The notes under the pieces were generated by a model. That model did not search any database. It was not told where the DNA came from and was given only the letters and a program-made list of their open reading frames with translations. This document shows, piece by piece, positions 1 to 8,232 of a DNA stretch of 64,000 bases. This stretch comes from Pseudomonas nitroreducens NBRC 12694 (GTDB lineage Bacteria; Pseudomonadota; Gammaproteobacteria; Pseudomonadales; Pseudomonadaceae). The position numbers and the translations under genes are program-made. Numbering within the stretch: position 1 is the first letter of the stretch; every line of letters begins with the position of its first letter. Location: NCBI RefSeq assembly GCF_002091755.1, contig NZ_BDAI01000015.1, forward strand, positions 62,001 to 126,000. The letters are read 5' to 3'.

Positions 1-1
1 G

Positions 2-406
2 CTGGAATGGACGCTTCTGCGCATCATCGAGCGCAACCTGCGGCCGGGCAGCGGCAAGATCGGCAACGTGGCACTGGCGGACCTGTCCGAAGCCTGCGCA
101 ACGCTGCTGGCCTTCCTCGCCCGCGTTGGCGAAACCAGCGACCTGCAGACCGAGCAGGCGTTCGCCGATGCCTGGAGCGGCCTGCCCTTCGCCCCCCGGC
201 CGCTGCCGGGCGCCGCCAGCCTGCGCGAGCTGGAGACCGCACTGAAGCAGCTGGAACAACTGCGCCCGCTGCAGAAGCCGCAACTGCTCAAGGCGCTGGC
301 GCGCTGCATCGAGCACGACGGGCGCATCACCGCTGGCGAAGCGGAGCTGATGCGCGCGGTGGCGGATATCCTGGATTGCCCGATGCCACCGTTGCTGGCG
401 ACCTGA
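2..406 (+). CDS. C-terminal part of an unidentified protein (5' end outside window)
   Basis: An open frame enters from the left edge and stops with TGA at 404-406. About 134 residues are visible, beginning LEWTLLRIIERNL. The visible part is helical and Leu/Ala-rich. Its end (KALARCIEHDGRITAGEAELMRAV) resembles the tail of TerB-like helical domains, which in Pseudomonas can follow an M48-type membrane metallopeptidase. No catalytic motif lies inside the window, so the M48 link is only a guess. A GTG at 68 could start a short protein, but coding-like sequence continues upstream of it in frame. Confidence 0.55.
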   Translation: MEWTLLRIIERNLRPGSGKIGNVALADLSEACATLLAFLARVGETSDLQTEQAFADAWSGLPFAPRPLPGAASLRELETALKQLEQLRPLQKPQLLKALARCIEHDGRITAGEAELMRAVADILDCPMPPLLAT

Positions 407-424
407 AGCGCCCTCAATCCAATC

Positions 425-494
425 TGTAGGAACGAGCTTGCTCGCGAAACCGATTCCGCAGCGAAGTCCGTTCGCGAGCAAGCTCGCTCCTACA
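425..494. repeat. REP-type palindrome, class A (GAGCGAGCTTGCTCGCGAA)
   Basis: Two 24-base inverted arms (425-448 and 471-494) are separated by 22 bases. The core is the Pseudomonas REP motif GAGCTTGCTCGCGAA. Similar pairs occur at 11406-11482, 21231-21314, 26147-26223 and 54067-54134. It sits in the gap before the structured repeat at 523. Confidence 0.9.
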
Positions 495-522
495 AAAGCC
501 CCATGCTCTGGCTTTAAAGGAT

Positions 523-806
523 TTCCAGAGAAACATCCGCACGCTCCGGAATGCCCCTTTCAGGAGGCCTCGTTGAAGCGGAGTTTCAGGGGTTGAGCGA
601 CATGGATGTCGCGAGAGCCACGATGGGCCAGGGATGGCCCGTCGTGGCGTGCCCCTGAAACTTCGCTTCAACGAGGGAATTTTTCGCCCCAAGCGAAAAA
701 CCGGATGGAGGGGCAAGCCTTCTTGGTTACTTCTTCGGCGTTTGGAAGAAGTAACTCGCCCGAGGGGGCGAAACAGAATCTCTCGGCGCACACCAAAGCG
801 GCGCAA
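523..806 (+). repeat. Dispersed structured intergenic repeat, copy 1
   Basis: About 285 bases are homologous to 21360-21640, in the same orientation. Visible hairpins in order: a large stem with 21-base arms 572-592 and 652-672 (20 of 21 positions complementary by simple palindrome) that encloses a second stem 617-629/635-647; a perfect stem 680-687/693-700; a perfect 11-bp stem 726-736/745-755 with loop GGCGTTTG; and a stem 756-761/766-771. Short frames exist on both strands, but the two copies differ by changes that keep base pairing, so a structural nucleic-acid role fits better than a protein. The remaining bases to 898 hold nothing I recognise. Confidence 0.8.
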
Positions 807-898
807 TAACACCCAATCCCAACTAAGTAATCACCCGTATGTCCCGCACAGGAGTGCCGTCCTAGGATGGCCAAAACCATACCTGGACAGACAACTCA

Positions 899-1273
899 AT
901 GCCCCACATCGCCATCGACTACACCGCCAACCTCACCAACGACCTGCTGCCTCTGGAACTGCCTGAAAAACTCCATGAAGCCGCAAAAGGCCTGGGCGTG
1001 TTCCCCAGCAACGGCCTGCGCACCTTCGCCCGCGCCATCGACCAGTTCCACGTTGGCGCCAACACCCGGGACGAAGCCTTCATCAACATCCAGATCCGCA
1101 TCGCCCCTGGCCGCCCCGAGGAGTTGCGCCAGCGCATCGTCGACACCCTGTTCGCCACCGCCGAACAGACCCTCGCCGAACTCATCGAAAAACGCCCCAT
1201 CGGCCTGCAACTGGAAATCACCGAACTCGATCGCAGCCTGACGCGCATGGCCGGCAGCCTGCCCACGGCGTAA
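899..1273 (+). CDS. 5-carboxymethyl-2-hydroxymuconate delta-isomerase family protein (CHMI)
   Basis: A 124-residue protein starts MPHIAIDYTANL, so Pro follows the initiator Met as in the tautomerase/CHMI fold, where the N-terminal proline is the catalytic base. Length and the conserved stretch around FPSNGLRTFARA match the CHMI family, which isomerises 5-carboxymethyl-2-hydroxymuconate in homoprotocatechuate degradation. No other genes of that pathway are nearby, so its substrate here is uncertain. It is transcribed alone, towards the permease, with a shared terminator between the two 3' ends. Confidence 0.85.
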   Translation: MPHIAIDYTANLTNDLLPLELPEKLHEAAKGLGVFPSNGLRTFARAIDQFHVGANTRDEAFINIQIRIAPGRPEELRQRIVDTLFATAEQTLAELIEKRPIGLQLEITELDRSLTRMAGSLPTA

Positions 1274-1288
1274 TCACCCAGCAAAAGA

Positions 1289-1315
1289 AAAGGGCCTCCG
1301 AAGAGGCCCTTTTTT
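1289..1315. terminator. Bidirectional rho-independent terminator
   Basis: The stem GGGCCTC/GAGGCCC is flanked by an A-run on the left and a T-run on the right, so it can stop both the isomerase gene and the convergent permease gene. Confidence 0.9.
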
Positions 1316-1333
1316 CAATCGTTCAACCGCACA

Positions 1334-2713
1334 TCAGGCGCGACTGGCGACGCTGCCCTGCTCCTTGGGAGCAAGGTTGAGCGCAAAGTACAGCACCGTC
1401 AGCAGCACCAGGAAGGCCGGGCCGATATACAGCGCGATGCGCGTATCTTCGAAGAACGCCATCAGCACCACTACCAGCACCAGGAAGGCCATGGCCAGGT
1501 ACGAGCTGATCGGGTACAGCCACATCCTGAACTGCAGCTTGCCGGCTTCGGCAGCGCTCAGCCCGCGGCGGAATTTCAACTGCGCCAGCAGGATCATCGC
1601 CCAGGTCCAGATGGCACCGAAGGTGGCGATGGAGGTCACCCAGGTGAACACCTTCTCGGGCACCAGATAGTTCAGCAGCACGCCCAGCAGCAGCGCGAAG
1701 ATCGACAGCAGCAGCGCATTGCGCGGCACGCCGCCGCTGGAGGTCCTGGCGAACACAGCCGGGGCCTGGCCATGCTGGGCGAGGCTGTAGAGCATGCGGC
1801 CGGTGCTGAAGATGCCACCGTTGCAGGACGACAGCGCGGCAGTGATCACCACGAAGTTGATGATGCCGGCGGCGGTCTTGATGCCCATGCGCTCGAAGGT
1901 CATGACGAAGGGGCTGCCCTGGGTGCCGATCTCGTTCCACGGGTAGATCGACATGATCACGAACAGCGCGCCCACGTAGAACAGCAGGATGCGCCAGAAC
2001 ACCGAGTTGATCGCGCCCGGGATGGTCTTCTGCGGGTTCTTCGCTTCGCCGGCGGTGAGGCCGATCATCTCCACGCCCAGATAGGCGAACATCACCATCT
2101 GCAGCGACATCAGCACGCCGGTGATGCCGTGGGGCATGAAGCCGCCGTTGCTCCAGAGGTTGGAGATGCCGGTGGCGATACCGCCGTTGCCCAGGCCGAA
2201 GAAGATCATGCCGGCGCCGGCCAGGATCATGGCGACGATGGTGACGATCTTGATCAGGGCGAACCAGAACTCGAACTCACCGAAGGCGCGCACGGCGATG
2301 AGGTTGATGGTGCCCATGCTCGCCAGCGCGGCCAGCGCCCAGATCCAGCGCGGCACGTCGGGGAACCAGATGCCCATGTAGATGGCCACCGCGGTGATCT
2401 CCGCGACGCAGGTCACCAGCCAGAGGAACCAGTAGTTCCAGCCGGTCAGGTAACCGGCCAGCGGGCCGAGGTAGTCCTGGGCGTAGCGGGCGAACGAGCC
2501 GGCCACGGGATTGTGCACGGCCATCTCGCCGAGGGCGCGCATGATCACGAGGATGGCGAGACCGCCAATGATGTAGGAAAGCATGATGGCCGGGCCGGCC
2601 ATCTGGATGGCCTTGGCGGAGCCGAGGAACAGACCGACGCCGATGCAGGCGCCCAGGGCCATGAGACGGATGTGCCGCTCGTTGAGATCCCTTTGGAGAT
2701 CGTGGGACGACAT
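1334..2713 (-). CDS. Amino acid permease, APC superfamily (proline/histidine/GABA-permease type)
   Basis: A 459-residue inner-membrane protein with about 12 hydrophobic segments. The N-terminus HIRLMALGACIGVGLFLGSA is the conserved first helix of the amino acid-polyamine-organocation family. MRALGEMAVHNP, SNLWSNGGF and SIYPWNEIGTQGSPFV closely match ProY/HutT-like proton-coupled permeases of enterics and pseudomonads. The substrate cannot be read from sequence; proline or histidine is plausible. It is a single gene with a 325-base upstream gap. Confidence 0.9.
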   Translation of the reverse strand: MSSHDLQRDLNERHIRLMALGACIGVGLFLGSAKAIQMAGPAIMLSYIIGGLAILVIMRALGEMAVHNPVAGSFARYAQDYLGPLAGYLTGWNYWFLWLVTCVAEITAVAIYMGIWFPDVPRWIWALAALASMGTINLIAVRAFGEFEFWFALIKIVTIVAMILAGAGMIFFGLGNGGIATGISNLWSNGGFMPHGITGVLMSLQMVMFAYLGVEMIGLTAGEAKNPQKTIPGAINSVFWRILLFYVGALFVIMSIYPWNEIGTQGSPFVMTFERMGIKTAAGIINFVVITAALSSCNGGIFSTGRMLYSLAQHGQAPAVFARTSSGGVPRNALLLSIFALLLGVLLNYLVPEKVFTWVTSIATFGAIWTWAMILLAQLKFRRGLSAAEAGKLQFRMWLYPISSYLAMAFLVLVVVLMAFFEDTRIALYIGPAFLVLLTVLYFALNLAPKEQGSVASRA

Positions 2714-3038
2714 GGTGATGCAACCTCATTTTGTTCTTGGGAAATATCAGCCGAGGACTCTAAGTGCAGTCGGGATGCGGAACCGCCGAAAAGGCTTCGC
2801 CACCGCGCCGGGCGGCACGGAGGGAGAAGTGTCTGGCAGTTCCAGGACGGCACACCGGAAGAGGCTGCCCGCTCTTGTGAAGCGGACGTGGGCATTGCGG
2901 GAGGACCACGGCTGAGGTCGCGGGCGAGTGTTACACAAGTAGGAGGGAATCGTCTGCACCACCAAGGTGCAATGTGACCAAAGGGATAGCGGCGTATCGC
3001 CACATCTTCCCGCGCCACCAGGGCCGGTGTAGAGCGGT
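2714..3038. other. Intergenic region upstream of the permease
   Basis: About 325 bases between the permease start and the methyltransferase stop, both genes being on the minus strand. I see no gene, no convincing sigma-70 promoter and no clear terminator. It presumably holds the permease promoter and leader. Confidence 0.5.
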
Positions 3039-3716
3039 TCAGCCACCCAGCGGCTGAAACTCCAGCAGCAGCGAGCAGGGCTTGCCGGTGTCCGGATGAC
3101 GAGGCTCGCGCAGTTGCCGCAGGCGCCAGCCGCTGGCGGCCAGCAGCGCCAGCCAGGACTCCAGGGTGCGGAAGAACCAGGGCATCGGTGCGCTGAACTC
3201 ACCGCCGAAGGCAGCGAAGTCTTCCAGGCGCCAGCCGTCCACATAGGGCGCGTCACCGCAGGCGGCCCACGGATGCACGGTCTGGATCAGCAGCCGCCCG
3301 CCGGGATTGAGCCGCTCGCGAAGTACGCCGAGCAATGGCGCGAGGTACTCGTCGAGCAAGGCGAAATTGCACACCAGGGCGTCGAACTGGCCGAGTGAAT
3401 CTCCGGCTTCGATGAGTCCCACGTAATCCATCACTTCATAGCGCCCACCGCCCGCCATCTGCGCGGCTTCAATGAGCGGTGCGGAAGCATCCACGCCGAC
3501 ACACTCGCTGCCCTTCTCGGCCAGCGCACGACACAACCAGCCTTCGCCGCAACCGATATCCAGCACACGGCGTGCCGGACCTTCGGCAATCGCGGCGAGG
3601 ATCGCCGCGTCGGTGACCAGCCGCCGGCTCTCGATGCGCTGCTCGCGCACCGCGCGGGTCCAGGCATCGGCGTTGGCCTGCCAGCTCTGGCGGATTCGGG
3701 CGTCGTGGTCGGTCAT
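3039..3716 (-). CDS. Class I SAM-dependent methyltransferase
   Basis: A 225-residue protein from the ATG at 3716 (MTDHDARIRQSW). SAM motif I is VLDIGCGEGW at residues 51-60, followed by the acidic-loop motif VGVDAS about 18 residues later and a post-motif NPGGRLLIQTVHP. This is the Rossmann-like fold of small-molecule methyltransferases. The substrate is unknown. Longer starts up to 3851 would add a low-complexity stretch, so the ATG is preferred. The gene lies downstream of the small secreted protein gene on the same strand. Confidence 0.85.
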   Translation of the reverse strand: MTDHDARIRQSWQANADAWTRAVREQRIESRRLVTDAAILAAIAEGPARRVLDIGCGEGWLCRALAEKGSECVGVDASAPLIEAAQMAGGGRYEVMDYVGLIEAGDSLGQFDALVCNFALLDEYLAPLLGVLRERLNPGGRLLIQTVHPWAACGDAPYVDGWRLEDFAAFGGEFSAPMPWFFRTLESWLALLAASGWRLRQLREPRHPDTGKPCSLLLEFQPLGG

Positions 3717-3778
3717 GGCGATATCCGTGAGTGGGGAGAGGCGATCGCGGATCAATCCGCTCCTGTGCCGGTGACGGG

Positions 3779-4024
3779 CTACGGCGTCCTCAACGACTTG
3801 GGCACCGCCAGCCCCCTGGGCGGCGGCGTCTGCGGCAACGCCTTGCGGCACCCGGCATCACTGAACGGTCCGCCGATCTTCTGCCAGCCACTGCCCGGTG
3901 ATGTCTGCTGGCAGGTATAGGCGCCATCGAGCTTGCTCTGCCATTTATAGAAGGGCATCGGCGCGGCGGCGAGGTTCAACGAAACGCCCAGCAGCGCGAT
4001 CAGGGGCAAAAAGTACGAACGCAT
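3779..4024 (-). CDS. Small secreted hypothetical protein
   Basis: An 81-residue protein with a signal peptide (MRSYFLPLIALLGVSLNLAAA), predicted to leave a mature domain of about 60 residues. Two cysteines (in YTCQQ and AGCRK) could form a disulfide in the periplasm. I recall similar short proteins in other Pseudomonas at this position, but no function. It ends in a Pro/Arg-rich tail. Confidence 0.7.
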   Translation of the reverse strand: MRSYFLPLIALLGVSLNLAAAPMPFYKWQSKLDGAYTCQQTSPGSGWQKIGGPFSDAGCRKALPQTPPPRGLAVPKSLRTP

Positions 4025-4254
4025 CGGCGGCCATTCCTGTCCAAATAATCACATTCCACCTGCTGGCCGTCGGCAAATCAATCCGGCGAGCCACGAACGG
4101 CACCTGGCGGCGCGCAGATTTTTCGCCGCCAACTACGCTGGAACTTAGGAAAGCCGCAGGTTAGGGGCTTTCGCGGCGCCGGGAGGGGCGTCGGCCATCA
4201 CGTGGGCGGAGTTCGCTACCTGGGCTGTCGTACAAGCATGGGCGGGGCGTGAAT

Positions 4255-7200
4255 ATGGGCAACTCGAAGCATTCCGGTACGCAAGTGGCAGGCCAACCGG
4301 GAAGTCCGGGGCCCGGCCTTTCCCCACAGAAAGTGCATCACCACCGCTTCCTTCTTCTCTTCCTGTTTCTCCTGCCTTTGCTTGCCGCCATGGGTGCGGC
4401 GCTGCTGTATGAGGCGCGTACCTCCAAGCTGCAGGCGCGCGAGCTGGCACGCTACGCCACCGGCCTGACCTGGCGCCTGGAACAGGGCAGCACCGACGCT
4501 GTGGTTTATCCACAAGGCGGCCCCTTCGATCGGCGCCTGGGCTATCAGCAGTTGCCGACCTTCCTGGGCCGCCTGCACGAGCGCAACTTCGTCACCCTGA
4601 GCCAGGCGCGCTTCTCCGATCCGCTGATGCAGTACACCGGCCACGGGATGTTCCCGCCCTACCCGGAGAAGGCCCAGGCCGGCGTCGATATCGCCGACTG
4701 TCGCGGCCTGCCGATCTACAACTTCCGCTACCCGCAGCGGCTCTACGCCAACTTCGAGAGCATCTCCCCGGCCATCGTCAACAGCCTGCTGTACATCGAG
4801 AACCGCGACCTGCTCGATCCCGACCGCCCCTACCTGAACCCCGCCATCGACTGGAGCCGCTTCACCCAGGCCTCCGTGGCGCAGGTGGGCAAGCTGGTCG
4901 GGCTGGGCAACCACGCCCCCGGCGGCAGCACCCTGGCCACGCAGATCGAGAAATACCGCCATTCCGAGGATGGCCGCACCAACTCCATCACCGACAAGCT
5001 GCGGCAGATGGCTTCGGCCAGCGTGCGCACCTACCAGAACGGCGCGGAGAACATGGCCGCACGGCGCAACGTCGCCCTCACCTACCTCAACTCCGTACCG
5101 CTCTCGGCGCAGCCGGGTTACGGCGAAGTGAGCGGCCTGCCCGATGGCCTGTGGATCTGGTACGGCGCCGACTACCAGCAGGTCAACAAGCTGCTCAACG
5201 CCCCGCCCGGCTCCGGTGCGGAGCTTGCCGCGCAGGGCAAGGCGCTGCGCCAGGTCGTTTCGCTGATGATTGCCCACCGCCGGCCTTCCTGGTACCTCGC
5301 CCGTGGCCGCGACCAGTTGGCCGTGCTGACCGACAGCTACCTGCGCCTGCTCGCGCAGAACAACGTGATCGCCCCGGAACTTCGCGACGCGGCGCTCAAG
5401 CAGAAGCTGGTATTCCGCGATCCGCGCAGCGAGCCCAGCTTCACCCCGCTGGAAAACAACAAGGGCATCGGCCTTGCGCGCACCCGCCTGGCCGGCATGC
5501 TCGACGTGCCGCTGTATGACCTCGATCGCTTCGACATGAGCTTCACCACGACCCTGCAGCATGAACTGCAGGAGCAGGTCACCGGCTACCTGCGGCACCT
5601 GTCCGACCCGGACTTCGCCGAGCAGATCGGCCTGTTCGGCGAGCACCTGCTGTCCAAGGACAAGACCAGGGACGTGCGCTACAGCTTCACCCTGTTCGAG
5701 CGCACCCCCAGCGGCAACCGCGTGCGCGTGCAGACCGACAGCACCGAGCAGCCCTTCGACATCAACGAAGGTAGCAAGCTGGAGCTGGGCTCGACCGCCA
5801 AGCTGCGCGTGCTCGCCACCTACCTGGAAACCATCGCCGACCTGCACCAGCAGTACGCGCCGATGACGGTCGCCGAGCTGAAGAAGGTGGACATCGAACC
5901 GCTGGACATCCTCAGTCGCTGGTCCATCGATTACCTGATCGCCGCCAAGGACCGCAACCTGCCGGACATGCTCGCCGCCGCACTGCAGCGCAAGTACTCC
6001 GCCAGCCCCTATGAAAGCTTCTTCACCGGCGGCGGCGTGCACACCTTCAGCAACTTCCGCAAGGAGGACAACGGTCGCATTCCGACCCTGCAGGACGCGC
6101 TGCGCGAATCCATCAACCTGCCCTTCGTGCGCCTGCTGCGCGATCTGGTGCGCCACGACATCTACGCCAACGAAGGCAGCAAGGTTGCGGTGCTGGCCGA
6201 CGACAAGGACCCGCGTCGGCAGGACTACCTGGACCGCTTCGTCGACAAGGAAAGCCAGGTCTACCTGCTGCGCTTCTGGCAGAAATACAAGGGCAAGGAC
6301 AACGACGACCGCCTGAATACCTTTCTCGATGGCCTGCGCGCCTGGCCGGTGCGGCTGGCGGCGATCCATCGCTACCTGCAACCACAGGCCGATCTGCCGA
6401 CCTTCACCGCCTTCCTGCAGGACCGCCTGAAGCAGGGCAAATACGCTGGCGACAAGCTCACCGACAAGCGCATCGAGGACCTCTACACCCGCTATGGACC
6501 GGGCGCCTTCGACCTCAATGACCAGGGCTACGTCGCCCGCGTGCACCCGCTGGAACTGTGGCTGCTGGGCTACCTGCAACGCCAGCCGGCGGCGACCTTC
6601 GCCGATGCCGTGGCCGCCAGCGGCGCCGAGCGCAAGCAGGTCTACGGCTGGCTGTTCAAGTCGCGGCACAAGTACGCCCGCGACAAGCGCATCCGCATCA
6701 TGCTGGAGGTGGAAGCCTTCCTCGACCTGCATGAACAGTGGAAGCGCCTGGGCTACCCGTTCGACCACCTGGTGCCATCGCTGGCCACCGCGCTGGGCAG
6801 CTCCGGGGACCGCCCCGCCGCGCTGGCGGAGCTGATGGGGATCATCCTCAACGATGGTGTGCGCCAGCCGACCCTGCGCATCGATAGCCTGCACTTCGCC
6901 GCCGCCACGCCCTATGAGGTCACCCTCGGCCCGGAATCCAACAATGGCCGCCAGGTGATGCGTTCGGAGGTCGCCCAGGCTCTGCGCACTGCGCTGTCGC
7001 AGGTGGTGGACGCGGGTACCGCACGGCGCTTGTCAGGCACCTTCAAGCTGGCCAATGGCAACGCACTGGTGATGGGCGGCAAGACCGGCACCGGCGACAA
7101 CCGCATCGAGAGCGTGACCCGCAGCGGCTGGGTGAAGAGTTCCAAGGCGATGAACCGCACGGCGACCTTCGTCTTCTACATCGGCCCACGCCACTTCGGC

Positions 7201-7371
7201 ACGCTGACCGCCTACGTGGCCGGCAGCGAGTCGGACAACTTCAAGTTCACCTCGGCACTGCCGGTACAGGTGCTCAAGGGCATGGCGCCGATGTTGTCGA
7301 GCTACCTGGAGCCCGGGATCAGCACCGGCTGCCAGGAGCGCCTGGATAACCTGCGGGTGAGCTGGCGGTAA
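4255..7371 (+). CDS. Large bifunctional penicillin-binding protein (GT51 transglycosylase plus transpeptidase)
   Basis: A 1038-residue protein anchored by one N-terminal membrane segment (about residues 32-54). The glycosyltransferase-51 part has the candidate catalytic Glu182 in YIENRDL, the GGSTLATQIEKY motif and a YLN motif, but the usual third motif is degenerate. The transpeptidase part has the complete active-site set: S513-T-A-K (SxxK), S619-I-N (SxN) and K943-T-G. About 200 extra residues lie between SxN and the PSLATALGS segment, making it far longer than PBP1A/1B. The ATG at 4255 is preferred over GTG 4249 because GGGG lies 8 bases upstream. Probably periplasmic peptidoglycan synthesis; the partner and the trigger are unknown. 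Confidence 0.88.
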   Translation: MGNSKHSGTQVAGQPGSPGPGLSPQKVHHHRFLLLFLFLLPLLAAMGAALLYEARTSKLQARELARYATGLTWRLEQGSTDAVVYPQGGPFDRRLGYQQLPTFLGRLHERNFVTLSQARFSDPLMQYTGHGMFPPYPEKAQAGVDIADCRGLPIYNFRYPQRLYANFESISPAIVNSLLYIENRDLLDPDRPYLNPAIDWSRFTQASVAQVGKLVGLGNHAPGGSTLATQIEKYRHSEDGRTNSITDKLRQMASASVRTYQNGAENMAARRNVALTYLNSVPLSAQPGYGEVSGLPDGLWIWYGADYQQVNKLLNAPPGSGAELAAQGKALRQVVSLMIAHRRPSWYLARGRDQLAVLTDSYLRLLAQNNVIAPELRDAALKQKLVFRDPRSEPSFTPLENNKGIGLARTRLAGMLDVPLYDLDRFDMSFTTTLQHELQEQVTGYLRHLSDPDFAEQIGLFGEHLLSKDKTRDVRYSFTLFERTPSGNRVRVQTDSTEQPFDINEGSKLELGSTAKLRVLATYLETIADLHQQYAPMTVAELKKVDIEPLDILSRWSIDYLIAAKDRNLPDMLAAALQRKYSASPYESFFTGGGVHTFSNFRKEDNGRIPTLQDALRESINLPFVRLLRDLVRHDIYANEGSKVAVLADDKDPRRQDYLDRFVDKESQVYLLRFWQKYKGKDNDDRLNTFLDGLRAWPVRLAAIHRYLQPQADLPTFTAFLQDRLKQGKYAGDKLTDKRIEDLYTRYGPGAFDLNDQGYVARVHPLELWLLGYLQRQPAATFADAVAASGAERKQVYGWLFKSRHKYARDKRIRIMLEVEAFLDLHEQWKRLGYPFDHLVPSLATALGSSGDRPAALAELMGIILNDGVRQPTLRIDSLHFAAATPYEVTLGPESNNGRQVMRSEVAQALRTALSQVVDAGTARRLSGTFKLANGNALVMGGKTGTGDNRIESVTRSGWVKSSKAMNRTATFVFYIGPRHFGTLTAYVAGSESDNFKFTSALPVQVLKGMAPMLSSYLEPGISTGCQERLDNLRVSWR

Positions 7372-7418
7372 ACCTGTAGGAGCAACTGTCTTCTCTGGAT
7401 CGTCCGTCGCTGCGTCTT

Positions 7419-7536
7419 CCCCCTCACCCCAACCCTCTCCCTCAGGGAGAGGGGGCAGTCCGAGCCGACTGACGTGAAGGTTTGATCCTGCACCGAACGG
7501 TCCCCTCTCCCCTTGGGAGAGGGCTAGGGTGAGGGA
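7419..7536. repeat. Palindromic repeat with CCCTCACCC/GGGTGAGGG ends
   Basis: The outer arms read CCCTCACCCCAACCCTCTCC and, inverted at the right end, GGAGAGGGCTAGGGTGAGGG. Each half also folds on itself through CTCTCCC/GGGAGAG. This kind of element is common between genes in gamma-proteobacteria. It lies in the gap between the convergent PBP and VF530 genes. Confidence 0.8.
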
Positions 7537-7559
7537 TGGCCCAAGCGCAGAGGTATCTC

Positions 7560-7630
7560 GTAGGAGCGGACTCCGTCCGCGATCGCCTCCAGTGCGCTGC
7601 GGACCCATCGCGGACGAAGACCGCTCCTAC
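7560..7630. repeat. REP-type palindrome, class B (GTAGGAGCGGACTCCGTCCGCGAT)
   Basis: The inverted arms are GTAGGAGCGGACTCCGTCC and its near complement ending GACCGCTCCTAC. The core GTCCGCGAT differs from the class A repeats. A second copy lies at 11319-11379. Confidence 0.85.
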
Positions 7631-7642
7631 GAAAGTCCGACC

Positions 7643-7864
7643 TCACTTGCCCTGGACGCTCTTCACGTACAACGCCTCGACCTGCTCCCGCGCCCATGGG
7701 GTGCGACGCAGGAAGGTCAGGCTGGACTTGATGCTCGGGTCGTTCTTGAAGCAGCGCACGTCGATGCGCTTGGCCAACCCGTCCCAGCCGTACTGCGCCA
7801 CCAGTTGGTTGAGGATGGCTTCCAGGGTCACGCCATGCAGCGGGTTCTTCGGTTTGTCGTTCAT
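7643..7864 (-). CDS. VF530 family small DNA-binding protein (DUF2132)
   Basis: A 73-residue protein from the ATG at 7864. The sequence KNPLHGVTLEAILNQLV, then IDVRCFKNDPSIKSSLTFLRRTPWARE, is the signature of the VF530 family, whose Vibrio member has a SAP-like fold and is reported to bind DNA. The cellular role is not established. It is a single gene converging on the PBP gene, with two repeats between them. Confidence 0.9.
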   Translation of the reverse strand: MNDKPKNPLHGVTLEAILNQLVAQYGWDGLAKRIDVRCFKNDPSIKSSLTFLRRTPWAREQVEALYVKSVQGK

Positions 7865-7923
7865 GCTCGGTGCCGTCGGGGAGAATGCGCGGCACCTTAC
7901 CATCAAGCATCAGCCACCGGCGA

Positions 7924-8232
7924 TCAGGCCCGCAGCCCGGCCACGCCGGCGATGATCAGGGCGACCGACGCCAGCTTGGTCAGCGTCAGCGCCTCGCCCA
8001 GCAGGAGGAAGCCGAAGAACACCGTGCCCAGGGTACCGATGGCGGTCCAGATCGGGTAGGCGATGCTCACCGGCAACTGGCGCATCGCCAGGGTGAGGAA
8101 GAAGATCCCGCCGATCACCGCGAACACCGTCACCACGGTCGGCAGCGGCCGGGTGAAGCCCTCGGCGTACTTCATCGACACCGCGAACATCACCTCGAAC
8201 ACCGCCGCCACCATCAGCATCGCCCAGGCCAT
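7924..8232 (-). CDS. Small multidrug resistance (SMR) family transporter
   Basis: A 102-residue protein with four membrane segments. The essential SMR glutamate is Glu13 in VFEVMFAVSMKY. The pattern KYAEGFTRPLPT is closer to the SugE/Gdx guanidinium-exporter branch than to EmrE, but the Trp three residues after the Glu in SugE is Phe here, so the substrate is open. Its ATG shares one base with the azoR1 stop codon (TGATG), implying translational coupling. It probably works as a dimer in the inner membrane. Confidence 0.85.
   Translation of the reverse strand: MAWAMLMVAAVFEVMFAVSMKYAEGFTRPLPTVVTVFAVIGGIFFLTLAMRQLPVSIAYPIWTAIGTLGTVFFGFLLLGEALTLTKLASVALIIAGVAGLRA

Noticed and set aside
606..809. 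Possible small protein in the repeat (and its equivalent at 21442-21678)
   Set aside because: Both strands give frames, differences between copies preserve base pairing rather than residues, and no ribosome site stands out. Treated as a structured repeat.
1772..2977. 401-codon plus-strand frame opposite the amino acid permease
   Set aside because: The minus strand has a complete 12-helix permease; the plus frame is its high-GC shadow.
4216..6894. Minus-strand open frame of 892 codons opposite the PBP gene
   Set aside because: The plus strand carries all transpeptidase and GT51 motifs in order. The antisense frame is a codon-bias artefact of high GC.
7419..7536. Possible CRISPR or phase-variable repeat
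   Set aside because: Only two inverted halves, with no regular spacers and no cas genes; it is an intergenic palindromic repeat.
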